Counted from the stretch's first letter, positions 1-8,825 are shown. The stretch is 64,000 nucleotides of DNA from JASLEW01 sp963732005 (GCA_963732005.1 CAVSXT010000003.1:248001-312000), one strand, 5' to 3'. Numbers and translations are program-made. The notes: generated by a model not told the origin, from the letters alone.

Positions 1-288
1 GGCGTCCGCGAGGGTGGTGGCGCCGCGCGCCCTGATGTCCTCGCCGGTGACGACGGTGACCGAGGCGGGAACCGACTCGACGTCCTCGGGGACGCGCGTG
101 GCGGTGACCTGGATGGTTTCGGAGACGGCGGGCGCGCCGTTGGCGGCGGCGGCTGTCTGGTCCTGGGCGGCGGCGGGCGGCTGTGCCATCGCCGGCGCCG
201 GGTGGTAAAGGCATGCGACCGCCACCAGGGCGGCAATGGGCAGCACGGCGACCGGCAGGCGACGGCCCGCGGCAATCGGGAAACGCAT
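1..288 (-). CDS. TonB-dependent receptor, N-terminal fragment (cut by window edge)
   Basis: The minus strand reads from an ATG at 288 to the window edge, giving 96 residues. A signal peptide (about residues 1-35, ending near Ala-Met-Ala) is followed by an Ala-rich spacer. A TonB-box-like ETIQVTATR comes next, then the plug-domain opening (VPASVTVVTGEDIRARG). This is the usual start of an outer-membrane TonB-dependent receptor, which imports a ligand using the proton-motive force. A GAGGAGGT ribosome site lies 6 nt before the ATG. The substrate cannot be told from this piece. The family call rests on the N-terminal pattern only. Confidence 0.8.
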   Translation of the reverse strand, partial: MRFPIAAGRRLPVAVLPIAALVAVACLYHPAPAMAQPPAAAQDQTAAAANGAPAVSETIQVTATRVPEDVESVPASVTVVTGEDIRARGATTLADA

Positions 289-442
289 GGCAGACCTCCT
301 CGAAAGCGAGCGCCCCGCAACCATGGCGGAAGCGCCGGAGATTGACGCGGCAGCACCGCGGCGCGGCAGCTTGGACGACGAGCTGGCGCCGCGGTGGCGG
401 CGGAGTGAATACGGCGTCGATCGCGAGCGGGAGGCGGGGGGT

Positions 443-1261
443 TTACTCGTTCAGCCGGCTGGTCTGCAGCATCCTGTCGATCGGCGGCAGGATCTCCTGC
501 CGCTCGCACCGCGTGGCGGCCGCGGCGGTGCGGGACGGGCCCCAGTCGGCTCGCCGCGCCGGCGCGGGCGGTCCGGTTCGCGCCGGCCTGCCGGCCAGCG
601 TCGCCGGCTCGCGGGCGAGCTCGGGCTCGCGCCAAGCCCCGTCGAGAGCCGGGAACACGGCGACCATCTCGCGTCGTGCGGTGCCGCGCCGCGATCCCTC
701 CGCCCAGACGTTGACGCCCTGGTCGCCGGGGCGCGCCGCCTCGCCAGGGTGCGTGGCGAGCATCGCGCGCGCCGCCGATGACGGCAGCATGGCGGTGATC
801 GCCGAGACCGCAATGATCGCCGGGGTCGCGGTGAGGGCGCTGATCGGGCTGACCGGCGCGATGGTGAAGCGCTGCGGCAGCTCGATCACGGTCTCGCGGC
901 GCTCGTCGCCGAAGCGCAGCAGCAGCCGCACGTCCGCCGAGGCGGTGTCGGGCACGTCCCAGAGGATCTGCCGGAGATCGCTGTCGAGATGGGGGGTGAT
1001 GCGGAAGCCGTAGCTCTTGCCGCCGTCGAGCGAGAGGAACGCCTCCCATTCCTCGCTGGCCGGCAGGGTGGCCAACCCGGGCCGCGGCGCCCACTGCAAC
1101 ACCGCCTTCGAGCCGGCGACGAGCGGGATGGCCGCCTGCGGCGCGAGTAGCTCGATCGCCGTCCCGGCCGGCGCCGCCGCTACCGCCCCCGCGGCAGCGG
1201 AGGAGGGGGCGACGGCGGCCAACATCACCGCCGGCAGCAGCCAGCCACGAAGCGTCCTCAT
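443..1261 (-). CDS. Secreted protein of unknown function
   Basis: A 272-residue protein with a clear Ala-rich signal peptide (about 1-28). Residues 35-130 have a beta-rich pattern (ELLAPQAAIPLVAGSKAVLQW... LSLDGGKSY... ILWDVPDTASADVRLLLRFGD) that looks like an exported Ig- or fibronectin-like fold. The C-terminal half is Ala/Arg/Pro-rich and probably disordered. It lies 154 nt upstream of the TonB-dependent receptor on the same strand, so the two may be co-transcribed. I do not recognise a named family. Confidence 0.55.
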   Translation of the reverse strand: MRTLRGWLLPAVMLAAVAPSSAAAGAVAAAPAGTAIELLAPQAAIPLVAGSKAVLQWAPRPGLATLPASEEWEAFLSLDGGKSYGFRITPHLDSDLRQILWDVPDTASADVRLLLRFGDERRETVIELPQRFTIAPVSPISALTATPAIIAVSAITAMLPSSAARAMLATHPGEAARPGDQGVNVWAEGSRRGTARREMVAVFPALDGAWREPELAREPATLAGRPARTGPPAPARRADWGPSRTAAAATRCERQEILPPIDRMLQTSRLNE

Positions 1262-1352
1262 GGGCGCGTTACTTTACCACCCGCCACCGCCCCCGGCGAG
1301 CCGTGGCCGGGGGCGCCGCCCCAACCTACGCAACTTCGCGATCAGCGGGCGA

Positions 1353-2480
1353 TCAGCGGGAGGCGCAGGCTTCGACGTCGAGGTCCTGTGCCGGGGGGCC
1401 GTCCTCGCGCCGCGCGCCGCGCTTGCGCGCGGCGCCGCTGGCCGAGGCGCTGGTGATCAGCGCCACGCCGCCGAGGATGATGGCGGCGCCGGCCAGCATG
1501 CCGGCGGTGACCGGCTCGTGCGCCATCGCCCAGCCGAGGAAGACCGCCACCACCGGATTGACGTAGGCGTAGGTCGAAACCAGCACCGGCGAGGCCGAGC
1601 GCAGCAGCCAGGTGTAGGCGGTGAAGCCGATCAGCGAGCCAAAGACGATGAGGTACAGCACCGCCAGCGCCGAGCCGGTGGATACCTGCGACAGCGCCAG
1701 GTGCGCCGGCTCGCCGGTCAGCGCACCGGCGGCGAAGAGCAGGACGCCGCCGCAAAGCATCTGCATGGCGGTGGCGAGCAGCGGCGATCTCGGCAGCGTG
1801 GCGCGCTGAACGTAGAGCGAGCCCGCGGCCCAGCTGACCGAGGCGATCAGCACCGCCGCCACGCCCAGCCGATCGACGGCGGCGGCGCCATGGCCGGGCC
1901 GCACCAGCAGCACCAGCCCGGCCATGCCGACCAGCAGGCCGGCGACGACGCGCGGCCCGGGACGCCTGCCGCCGCGCCGCAGCCAGGCGAACAGCACGAT
2001 CCACATCGGCTCCGAGCAGATCAGCAAGGCCGCCATGCCGGAGCTCACCCGCTGCTCAGCCCACACCACGCCGCCGTTGCCGAGCAGCAGCAGCAGGCCG
2101 CCGATGATCGCCGTCGAGCGCCAGTGCTCGAGCCGCGGCCGCGGGGCGCCGCGCAGCCGGGCGAAGGCGTAGAGCAGGACGCCGGCGGTGAAGTGGCGGG
2201 TGGCGGCCATGGTGAACGGCGGGATGGTGGCGATCGCCAGGCGCATCGCCAGGTAGGTCGAGCCCCACAGCACGTAGACCGTGACCAGGGCGATGGCGAC
2301 CTGCAGCATCGGCGCCGCGCCGGCGGCCGGAGCGTTCGCCGAAGCCGTTGGCACGGCCGGCGCCGCAGGTACCGGCGGCACCGCGGGCGCGGGCGGTGCC
2401 GCGAGCGATATCTTCGCGGCGGCCGAGGTTGCCGCGGCGTGGGGGGGGCTGGTGCCGGTGCCGGCTCGTTCAGCGGTCAC
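1353..2480 (-). CDS. EamA/DMT-superfamily membrane transporter
   Basis: A 375-residue polytopic protein. After an Ala/Pro-rich cytoplasmic N-terminus (about 50 residues) there are about ten hydrophobic segments arranged as two EamA repeats. The first starts YVLWGSTYLAMRLAI; the second contains GSLIGFTAYTWLL and ends with a small-residue helix pair. Family members export amino acids or other metabolites; the substrate is not evident. Its ATG overlaps the stop of the upstream Lrp-type regulator by 4 nt (ATGA at 2477-2480). This suggests translational coupling and that the regulator controls it. That pairing is typical of amino-acid exporters. Confidence 0.85.
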   Translation of the reverse strand: MTAERAGTGTSPPHAAATSAAAKISLAAPPAPAVPPVPAAPAVPTASANAPAAGAAPMLQVAIALVTVYVLWGSTYLAMRLAIATIPPFTMAATRHFTAGVLLYAFARLRGAPRPRLEHWRSTAIIGGLLLLLGNGGVVWAEQRVSSGMAALLICSEPMWIVLFAWLRRGGRRPGPRVVAGLLVGMAGLVLLVRPGHGAAAVDRLGVAAVLIASVSWAAGSLYVQRATLPRSPLLATAMQMLCGGVLLFAAGALTGEPAHLALSQVSTGSALAVLYLIVFGSLIGFTAYTWLLRSASPVLVSTYAYVNPVVAVFLGWAMAHEPVTAGMLAGAAIILGGVALITSASASGAARKRGARREDGPPAQDLDVEACASR

Positions 2481-3082
2481 GGGACCTCCCCCGTCAGGGT
2501 GGCGAGCGCCGCGCCCTGGTGGTCGCCGGCGGCTTCCAGGGCTGCCGCGGCGGCTGCCGCCTCGGCGGCGGTCCGGGCAATCGCCGCCAGGTCGGTGGCG
2601 GCGCCGCCGGCAGCGGCATCCAACGGACCGGCGTCGAGCGGCAGGCGGGTGGTCTCGTGCAGGGTCTCCAGCACGATGGTGGTGCGGGTCGAGGTGAGAT
2701 TGGCGCTGGCGGCGAAGCGCTCGCGGAGCAGCCGCCCCAGGCTGCGAGCGTCGCGGACCCGCGCCTTGACCAGGAAGCAGTCCTCGCCGGCGAGGTGGTG
2801 GACTTCCTGCACCTCGTCGATCTGGGCCAGCATCTCGCCGGTGCTCAGCTCGCCGCCGATGTCCCTGGTGCGCACGAAGATATAGGCGAGCAGGTTGAGG
2901 CCCAGGGCCTCGGGATCGATCCGCACCTCGTAACCCATGATCACCCCGCGGCTCTCGAGCTTGCGGATGCGCTCCAGCACCGCCGACGGCGCCATGTGGA
3001 TCTGCCGCGCGATCTCAGCGTTCGAAACGCGGGCGTTCTGCTGAAGGATCGTCAGGATCTCGCGGTCGGTGGCGTCGATCAT
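2477..3082 (-). CDS. Lrp/AsnC-family transcriptional regulator
   Basis: A 201-residue protein. Residues 3-60 form the AsnC-type winged helix (DREILTILQQNARVSNAEIARQ... VLERIRKLESRGVIMGYEV). Residues 65-140 form the RAM/effector domain (LLAYIFVRT... VQEVHHLAGEDCFLVKARV). The Ala-rich extension after about residue 150 is unusual, since Lrp proteins are about 150-165 residues. A GGGAGG site precedes the ATG by 9 nt. It is translationally coupled to the EamA transporter, so it probably senses the small molecule that transporter exports. Confidence 0.88.
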   Translation of the reverse strand: MIDATDREILTILQQNARVSNAEIARQIHMAPSAVLERIRKLESRGVIMGYEVRIDPEALGLNLLAYIFVRTRDIGGELSTGEMLAQIDEVQEVHHLAGEDCFLVKARVRDARSLGRLLRERFAASANLTSTRTTIVLETLHETTRLPLDAGPLDAAAGGAATDLAAIARTAAEAAAAAAALEAAGDHQGAALATLTGEVP

Positions 3083-3105
3083 GCGGATTTTCCTCCCGGA
3101 GAGAG

Positions 3106-3134
3106 ACGATAGCCGAGCAGAAGAGCGATTGCAA
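3106..3134 (-). promoter_or_regulatory. Candidate sigma70-type promoter of the lrp-type gene
   Basis: On the minus strand, TTGCAA (3134-3129) is separated by 17 nt from TATCGT (3111-3106). It sits 24 nt upstream of the regulator start and its GGGAGG ribosome site. Each box matches the consensus at four of six positions. It would drive the regulator-transporter pair. Confidence 0.42.
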
Positions 3135-3201
3135 GCACTTCGTCGGCAATGGCGCGCCGATGCCGAACGAACGTCGGCGTTCCGGCGTCAATGGCGCTGA
3201 A

Positions 3202-4455
3202 TCAACGGCTGAAACCAGGTTGATCGAGCGGAATGCGGCTTTCCGCCTCGGCGGCGAACGGGTCGTCGGCAAGACCGCGGGCCTGCCGCAGCAGTGCGGC
3301 ATGGGCGATCATCGCGGCGTTGTCGCCGGCATAAGCCAGCGGTACCAGGCGCAGCTCGCGGCCGTGGCCGGCGCTCCAGGCCGGCAGCGCGCGCCGCAGC
3401 AGCCGGTTGGCGGCGGCCCCGCCCGACACCGCCAGCAGCGCGCCGCCCGCCGCGGCGCCGCCCTCGCCGGCGGGCCGCCCCGGATCTGGCCGGTCCAAGC
3501 GGTCGAGCCGGTCGAGGCGGTCCAAGCGGTCGAGCCGGTCGAGCACCTGGGCCACGGCGGCGGCGCGGAAGGCGGCGAGGAGGTCCAGCACCGGCTGCGG
3601 GAAGTCGCCGGGTGCCTCCTCTCCCGTCTGCCCTCCCGGCCGCCCTCCCGCTTGGCCTCCCGCTTGGCCTCCCGCTGGGCCTCCGACACCGGATCCCGGG
3701 ACGCCGCCGCCTGCAGCGGCGCCCCCGTCCAGGGGTCCGAGCCGCCGCTCGAGCCGCTCGATCTCGGTCAGGGTCTGGCTCTTCAGGCCGGAGAAGGAGA
3801 AGTCGAGGGTCTCGCCGCAGGCCGGCACCGGCAGCCGGTAGGCCGAGGGATCGCCGCGCTCGGCCAGCTCGTCGACCCGCGGACCCTGCGGGTAGGGCAG
3901 GCCGATACGCTTGCCGACCTTGTCGAAGACCTCGCCGAAAGCGTCGTCGCGGGTCTCGCCCAGGGTCTCGATGCGGCCGTCCCGGACCGCGAAGAGGCTG
4001 CTGTGGCCGCCGGAGAGCACCAGTCCGTGGAAGCGCGGTGGCGGCGTGGCAGCGGGCAGCGCCGCGGCGCCCGTTCCCGGATGGAGAAAGGGCGAGTAGA
4101 GATGGCCCTCGAGATGATGTACGGCGTGAAAGGGGCGTCCGAGCGCGTACGCCAGTGCCTTGCCCAGCGTTAGGCCCACCAGCAGCGCTCCCACCAGGCC
4201 CGGCCCCCGGGTCGCGGCCACGACGTCCAGCTCGGCGGCCGCGATCCCTGCCCCGGCCAGCGCCTCCGTGCTCACCGGCAGCCAGTTCGCGAGGTGCTCC
4301 CGCGACGCGATCTCCGGCACCACGCCGCCGTAGGGACGGTGAACGGCGAGCTGGCTCGAAACCACCGACGACAGGACCCGCCCCGCGCCGTCCAGGACAG
4401 CGCAGGCGGTGTCGTCACAGGAAGTCTCGATGCCGAGGACCAGCGGCCGCGCCAT
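3202..4455 (-). CDS. tsaD: tRNA N6-threonylcarbamoyladenosine synthase TsaD
   Basis: TsaD transfers the threonylcarbamoyl group to A37 of ANN-decoding tRNAs, working with TsaB and TsaE. The 417-residue protein starts VLGIETSCDDTACAVLD and carries the metal-binding HHLEGH and the LSGGHSSLF segment. It also has the ASKH-fold motifs DKVGKRIGLPYPQGP and the C-terminal SGGAAANRLLRRAL / YAGDNAAMIAHA. It is longer than the usual 330-350 residues because of two in-frame low-complexity repeats. One is a (A/P)GGQ run; the other is six Leu-Asp-Arg units just before the GGAAAN motif. Catalytic motifs look intact. No partner tsaB or tsaE is nearby. Confidence 0.95.
   Translation of the reverse strand: MARPLVLGIETSCDDTACAVLDGAGRVLSSVVSSQLAVHRPYGGVVPEIASREHLANWLPVSTEALAGAGIAAAELDVVAATRGPGLVGALLVGLTLGKALAYALGRPFHAVHHLEGHLYSPFLHPGTGAAALPAATPPPRFHGLVLSGGHSSLFAVRDGRIETLGETRDDAFGEVFDKVGKRIGLPYPQGPRVDELAERGDPSAYRLPVPACGETLDFSFSGLKSQTLTEIERLERRLGPLDGGAAAGGGVPGSGVGGPAGGQAGGQAGGRPGGQTGEEAPGDFPQPVLDLLAAFRAAAVAQVLDRLDRLDRLDRLDRLDRPDPGRPAGEGGAAAGGALLAVSGGAAANRLLRRALPAWSAGHGRELRLVPLAYAGDNAAMIAHAALLRQARGLADDPFAAEAESRIPLDQPGFSR
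3491..3544. repeat. Six 9-bp tandem units inside tsaD
   Basis: Units CGGTCCAAG/CGGTCGAGC/CGGTCGAGG repeat six times in register. On the minus strand they encode six Leu-Asp-Arg triplets within tsaD, extending a helix ahead of the GGAAAN motif. Confidence 0.85.
3621..3680. repeat. Five 12-bp tandem units inside tsaD
   Basis: Five imperfect copies of CTCCCGCTTGGC, encoding on the minus strand a Gly-Gly-Gln-Ala-type loop in tsaD. The period is a multiple of three, so the frame is kept. Confidence 0.8.
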
Positions 4456-4497
4456 CGCCCGAGTCTACGCGACAGGTGGCGCGGCGGTGTCGGATCC

Positions 4498-4887
4498 CTA
4501 CCCGCCGGTGGCGCCGGGAGCGGCGGCCGGCGGTGCCTCGGCCGGGGGCGCCTCCGCTGCCGGCTGACCCTCGGCGTCCGCCGCTCTGGGGATCTCGATC
4601 GGCTCGTAGACCGGGATCTCGAAGCTCAGCGTCTCGTGACAGAAGCGCTTCCACTCGTCGGTGACGATCTCGAAGATGACGTTCTCGTCTTTGTAGATGC
4701 CGTCGGTGACGATGTAGCTGTCGTGCAGATAGAGGATCGAATCGTCGTCGAGCTGGCGCTCGACCTCGACCTCCTTGCCCCCGACCTCCTGCTTGTCCTT
4801 GCGCACGTTGGCCGCGTTCTCGCTCCAGTCGGGATACTTCCGGAAGTTCCTGGCTTCGTAGGCAGCGCAGTAGTTCGACATTTCCAT
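4498..4887 (-). CDS. Small protein of unknown function
   Basis: I chose the ATG at 4887, which gives 129 residues and has a GAGGAGAA ribosome site 5 nt upstream; a longer in-frame start lacks this. The first 95 residues look folded and acidic (MEMSNYCAAYEARNFRKYP... DDDSILYLHDSYIVTDGIY... FEIVTDEWKRFCHETLSFEIP). The rest is a Pro/Ala/Glu-rich tail. There is no signal peptide or membrane segment. It lies between tsaD and pgk, reading away from pgk. I do not recognise the family. Confidence 0.65.
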   Translation of the reverse strand: MEMSNYCAAYEARNFRKYPDWSENAANVRKDKQEVGGKEVEVERQLDDDSILYLHDSYIVTDGIYKDENVIFEIVTDEWKRFCHETLSFEIPVYEPIEIPRAADAEGQPAAEAPPAEAPPAAAPGATGG

Positions 4888-5090
4888 ATTGGTTCTCCTC
4901 GCTCGGGTCGCCCCATCATCCCCCAGCCTGGCGGCTCGACGCCACCCCGCCGCCGGCGCCGCCTCGCCACGGCGACTCGGCAAACACCGCAGGGCTGGAG
5001 CACCCGCAACAGACAGGTGCCGGCGCGGGTCCGGGGAGGGACAGCGCCTGATACAGTAACGAGCCGCCGGTCCGGGAGGGAGCCACGTCG

Positions 5091-6293
5091 ATGACCGACC
5101 TGCTGACGCTTGCCGACCTCGGCCTCGACCAGCTCGCGGGCCAGCGCGTGTTCGTGCGCGTCGACTTCAACGTGCCGCTGTCGGCGTCGGGCGAGGTGCT
5201 CGACGCGACCCGCCTGGAGGAGTCGCTGCCGACCCTGCGCGAGCTGGCGGCGGCCGGCGGCCGCTTGGTCCTCGCCTCGCATTGCGGGCGGCCGAAGGGC
5301 GCGCCCGAGCCGCGCTACAGCCTGCGTCCGGCGGCGCTGGCGCTGGCCCGGCTGCTGGGCGAGGAGGTCGGTTTCGCCGCCGACTGCGTCGGCGAGCCGG
5401 CGGTGACGGCGGTGGCGGCGCTGCCGCCGGGGCGGGTGCTGCTGCTCGAGAACCTGCGCTTCCACGCCGGCGAGACCGCCAACGATCCCGGTTTCGCCGC
5501 CCAGCTGGCCGCCCTTGCCGACGCCTACGTCGACGACGCCTTCGGCAGCGCCCATCGCGCCCACGCCTCGGTGGTGGGGATCGCCGAGCGGCTACCGCGC
5601 AAGGCCGCCGGACGGCTGATGGAGAAAGAGGTGGCGGGCCTCGGCAGGCTGCTCGGCGAGCCCGAGCGCCCCTTCGCCGCGCTGCTCGGCGGCGCCAAGA
5701 TCGAGGGCAAGATCGACACGCTGGCGAACCTGCTCCCCCGCCTCGACCTGCTGCTGGTGGGAGGAGGCATGGCCAACACCTTCCTGGCCGCCCAGGGTCA
5801 CGACCTGGCGGCCTCGCTGGTGGAGCCGGACCGGCTGCAGCTGGCGCGCGAGATCCTCGCCCGGGCGCACGCTGGCGGCGTCGCGGTCGAGCTGCCGGTC
5901 GACCTGGTGGTGACCGACGACCTGGCGGCGCCGGGGCGCATCGAGACGGTGCCGGTGGACCGGGTGCCGCCGGCGATGAAGGCGGTGGACATCGGGCCCG
6001 AGAGCCGGCGGCGCTTCGCGGCGGCGATCGCCGGGGCGCGCACGCTGTTCTGGAACGGTCCGCTGGGTGTCTTCGAGCGGCCTCCCTTCGATGCCGGGAC
6101 GCGGGAGGTGGCGCAGGCGCTCGCCGCCTGCCGCGGCTTCTCGGTGATCGGCGGCGGCGAGACCGTGGCCGCCGCCCGCCAGGCGGGAGTCGTCGACCGC
6201 ATCGGTCACGTCTCGACCGGCGGTGGCGCCTCGCTGGAGTTCCTGGCCGGCAAGGAGCTGCCCGGAGTGGCGGTGCTGGAGCGGCGGCCATGA
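5091..6293 (+). CDS. pgk: Phosphoglycerate kinase
   Basis: A 400-residue cytoplasmic glycolytic enzyme converting 1,3-bisphosphoglycerate and ADP to 3-phosphoglycerate and ATP. It shows the signature RVFVRVDFNVPLS, the substrate-binding SHCGRPKG, the LLENLRFHAGE segment and DAFGSAHRAHAS. It also has the nucleotide-binding ALLGGAKIEGKI, the WNGPLGVFE motif and the C-terminal GGGETVAAA...STGGGASLEFLAGKELPGV. Length is normal. A GGGAGGGAG ribosome site lies about 9 nt before the ATG. Its stop overlaps the tpiA start (ATGA), giving a pgk-tpiA-secG operon as in many bacteria. Confidence 0.97.
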   Translation: MTDLLTLADLGLDQLAGQRVFVRVDFNVPLSASGEVLDATRLEESLPTLRELAAAGGRLVLASHCGRPKGAPEPRYSLRPAALALARLLGEEVGFAADCVGEPAVTAVAALPPGRVLLLENLRFHAGETANDPGFAAQLAALADAYVDDAFGSAHRAHASVVGIAERLPRKAAGRLMEKEVAGLGRLLGEPERPFAALLGGAKIEGKIDTLANLLPRLDLLLVGGGMANTFLAAQGHDLAASLVEPDRLQLAREILARAHAGGVAVELPVDLVVTDDLAAPGRIETVPVDRVPPAMKAVDIGPESRRRFAAAIAGARTLFWNGPLGVFERPPFDAGTREVAQALAACRGFSVIGGGETVAAARQAGVVDRIGHVSTGGGASLEFLAGKELPGVAVLERRP

Positions 6294-7132
6294 GCGCCGG
6301 CGCCGGTCGTGGGAGCGCTGCGGAAGGCGGCGGGGGGCGGCGGCGGATCGTCGCCGGCAACTGGAAGATGCATCTGCTGAGCGCCGAAGCGGCAAGGTTC
6401 TGCAACGAGCTGCGCCGCGCTCTGGACGAGCGCCCGGCGAGTCCGGCGTCCCCCGCGTCCCCCGGCAATACCGTTACCGCTCCGGTCCCCGAGGTGGTCC
6501 TGTTCCCGTCCTTCCCGCTGCTGCCGGCGGTGGCGCGCGAGCTGGCGGGCAGCACGGTGACGGTGGGGGCGCAGGACCTTCATCCTGCCGACCGCGGGGC
6601 GCACACCGGCGACGTCTCGGGGCCGCAGCTGCTCGACGCCGGCTGCCGCTGGGCGCTCTGTGGCCACAGCGAGCGGCGCCGCGACCACGGCGAGAGCGAC
6701 GAGCTGGTCGGCCTCAAGGTGGCGGCGGCGGCGCGTCACGGCCTCACGCCGCTGCTCTGCGTGGGCGAGAGCCGCGAGCAGCGCAACGCCGGCGAGACTC
6801 TCGCCGTGCTGGAGCGGCAGCTGCGGAGCGGTCTTGCCGCGCATCCGGGGCCGCCGGTGGCCCTGGTCATCGCCTACGAGCCGGTATGGGCCATCGGCAC
6901 CGGCCTGACCGCCAGCCCCGAGACGGCGCAGGAGGTTCACCGGTTCCTGCGCGCGGCGGCGTGCGGCGCCGCCGGCGGCGACGCGGCGGCGGTCACCCTG
7001 CTCTACGGCGGGTCGGTGACTCCGGGCAACGCGGCCGGGCTGATCGCGCAGCCGGACGTGGACGGATTCCTGGTCGGGGGGGCGAGCCTTGACCCGCGGC
7101 AGTTCCTTGCTATCATAGCGTGCTCCGGTTGA
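6290..7132 (+). CDS. tpiA: Triosephosphate isomerase
   Basis: Interconverts dihydroxyacetone phosphate and glyceraldehyde 3-phosphate. The 280-residue protein has the three catalytic elements: Lys in GNWKMH, His in CGHSERR and Glu in AYEPVWAIGTG. It also has the phosphate-binding LLYGGSVTPGN. A 9-bp minisatellite adds Pro-Ala-Ser-Pro repeats ending in Gly-Asn-Thr after the first helix, so the protein is about 30 residues longer than usual; the active site is unaffected. The start ATG overlaps the pgk stop. Confidence 0.96.
   Translation: MSAGAGRGSAAEGGGGRRRIVAGNWKMHLLSAEAARFCNELRRALDERPASPASPASPGNTVTAPVPEVVLFPSFPLLPAVARELAGSTVTVGAQDLHPADRGAHTGDVSGPQLLDAGCRWALCGHSERRRDHGESDELVGLKVAAAARHGLTPLLCVGESREQRNAGETLAVLERQLRSGLAAHPGPPVALVIAYEPVWAIGTGLTASPETAQEVHRFLRAAACGAAGGDAAAVTLLYGGSVTPGNAAGLIAQPDVDGFLVGGASLDPRQFLAIIACSG
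6434..6472. repeat. 9-bp minisatellite in tpiA with Asn-Thr tail
   Basis: Units CCGGCGAGT, CCGGCGTCC, CCCGCGTCC and CCCGGCAAT run in register, followed by ACCG. They encode Pro-Ala-Ser-Pro repeats and then Gly-Asn-Thr. The same tail ends two repeat tracts in the kinase gene at 50862 and 52861. Confidence 0.7.
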
Positions 7133-7244
7133 CCGGCCCTCCCCTTCGATCCAGCGGCGTGAGACGGCTGCAAACGACTATCGGTGGGATGCGGGGGGTT
7201 GCAGGTCCCGCAACGCGCGTTTCTCCCTGTGGAGGCCTCGATCC

Positions 7245-7697
7245 GTGATCTATCTGCTGTACACGTTGCACGTGATGGTCTGCATCTTCCTGATCCTGGT
7301 CGTCCTGCTGCAGCAGGGCAAGGGCGCGGATCTCTCGGTCTTCGGCGGCGGCAGCACCCAGACCGCCTTCGGCTCCCGCGGGGCGACGACCTTCTTGCAC
7401 AAGCTCACGGTCACCTCGTTCATCATCTTCGTGATCACCACCGTGGTGATCGGCCTGCCCCGGTTCGGCGGCAACTCCTCGGTGATGCGCGACACCGGCG
7501 CCGCCGCCGCCCGCAAGCCGGCGGCCGCCCCGGCGCGGCCCGTCTCCCAGGCTCCCGCCGGTGGCCCCAAGGCCGCGCCGGTGGCGCCATCGCGGACGCC
7601 TCCCGCGGCCCCCGCGTCGATACCGCCCCCGGCGGCGTCCAAGGCGCCGGCGTCGCAGCCGGCGCCCGCCGCCCCGCCACCAGGCACGCCCCGGTAG
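7245..7697 (+). CDS. secG: Preprotein translocase subunit SecG
   Basis: SecG is the small accessory subunit of the SecYEG channel in the inner membrane. The 150-residue protein has two membrane helices (about 2-22 and 50-70). Between them is the family loop LLQQGKGADLSVFGGGSTQTAFGSRGATTFLHKLT. Residues 85-150 are a long Pro/Ala-rich cytoplasmic tail, absent from the usual 75-110-residue protein. The start is GTG at 7245 with GGAGG 9 nt upstream. It follows pgk-tpiA by 112 nt, a common bacterial order. Confidence 0.93.
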   Translation: MIYLLYTLHVMVCIFLILVVLLQQGKGADLSVFGGGSTQTAFGSRGATTFLHKLTVTSFIIFVITTVVIGLPRFGGNSSVMRDTGAAAARKPAAAPARPVSQAPAGGPKAAPVAPSRTPPAAPASIPPPAASKAPASQPAPAAPPPGTPR

Positions 7698-7768
7698 TGG
7701 CGACGGCGATCGTTGGGAATCGTCCGACCGACCCGCAGCCGGGGCGGTCCTGCTAGAATGCTTACCGC

Positions 7769-7853
<85 letters not shown>

Positions 7854-7895
7854 TCCCTCCGGATCGCCAGATCCGCCTGTACCCGCTTGACGGCC

Positions 7896-8825
7896 TTACC
7901 GCCCGAGCGGCGACCGGCTCGCGCCTGAGCCGGTTCCGGAAATGCCACCCAGGAATTCGCGCACGGCGTCGTTGAAGGCCGCCGGGCATTCGAGGTTCGA
8001 GAGGTGTCCGGCGCCGGCGATGGTCACCATGCGGGCGCCCGGGATGCGGTCGCTCATCGCGGCGCCGACCGCCGGCGGCGTGACCTCGTCCTCCTCGCCG
8101 ACGACGATGAGGGTGGGGACGGAGATCCGCGCCAGCAGTGACGACCGGTCGGGCCGCGCCGCCATGCCGCGCTGGGCGGCGGCGACGCCGGCCGCGGACG
8201 CCCCCTCGATCTCCCGCCGCAGCCAGGCCACCAGCTCGGCGTTCGACCTCAGGGTGCCCGGCCCTACCAGCTTGGGGATCAGCGTTTCCGCAAGCTGCCC
8301 CAGGCCGCGGCTCTCGATCGCTGCCGCCGACTCGAGCCGCCGCCGCCGGGCGGCCTCGTCGTCGGCGCCGGCGCGGGTGTCTGCCAGCACCAGGCCCCAC
8401 ACGCGCTCGGGGTGGAGCTCGTAGAGCGCCAGCGCGGCATACCCGCCCATCGACAGCCCGCACACCACCGCGGCCGCGATGCCGAACGCGTCGAGCAGCT
8501 CCACCGCCGCGGCCGCCATGTCTTCCATCCTGCAGACCGCCGCCGGCCCGCCGCCGGCGGGGCTGCCTACGCCGTTCGCCGCGGCCAGTGCCGGCCAGGG
8601 CGGCGCCGCGCCGAAGCCCGGGAGGTCGGGCGCCAGCAGCCGGCAGCTTCCGGCCAGGCCGGCGAGCTGCGGGCGCCACATCCGCCGCGACAGCGGGAAC
8701 GCATGCAGCAGCAGCAGCGGCAGGCCGTCGCCGACCTCGTCCAGCGCCGGCCGGCCGAGCGGCGGCACGGCCGGCGGCTCAGGCGGCGACGAATCCGGCG
8801 CCGCTTTCATGTCTGGTGGAACCAT
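7896..8825 (-). CDS. Alpha/beta-fold hydrolase
   Basis: A 309-residue cytoplasmic hydrolase. The oxyanion/HG-type segment LLLLHAFPLSRRMW, the nucleophile elbow CGLSMGGYAALAL (Ser), the acid in LIVVGEEDEVTP and the catalytic His in GAGHLSNLECP are all visible. This arrangement fits the lactonase/esterase group of the 3-oxoadipate enol-lactonase (PcaD) type. The substrate is not evident, and no catabolic genes are adjacent. An alternative ATG at 8810 would remove five residues; neither start has a strong ribosome site. Confidence 0.88.
   Translation of the reverse strand: MVPPDMKAAPDSSPPEPPAVPPLGRPALDEVGDGLPLLLLHAFPLSRRMWRPQLAGLAGSCRLLAPDLPGFGAAPPWPALAAANGVGSPAGGGPAAVCRMEDMAAAAVELLDAFGIAAAVVCGLSMGGYAALALYELHPERVWGLVLADTRAGADDEAARRRRLESAAAIESRGLGQLAETLIPKLVGPGTLRSNAELVAWLRREIEGASAAGVAAAQRGMAARPDRSSLLARISVPTLIVVGEEDEVTPPAVGAAMSDRIPGARMVTIAGAGHLSNLECPAAFNDAVREFLGGISGTGSGASRSPLGR

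Noticed and set aside
1017..2885. Large plus-strand open frame rich in Arg, His and Gln
   Set aside because: Antisense to the EamA transporter and Lrp regulator; no recognisable domain.
7731..7759. Full promoter for tRNA-Leu
   Set aside because: A TAGAAT -10 box is present but no matching -35 at 16-18 nt; too weak to list separately.
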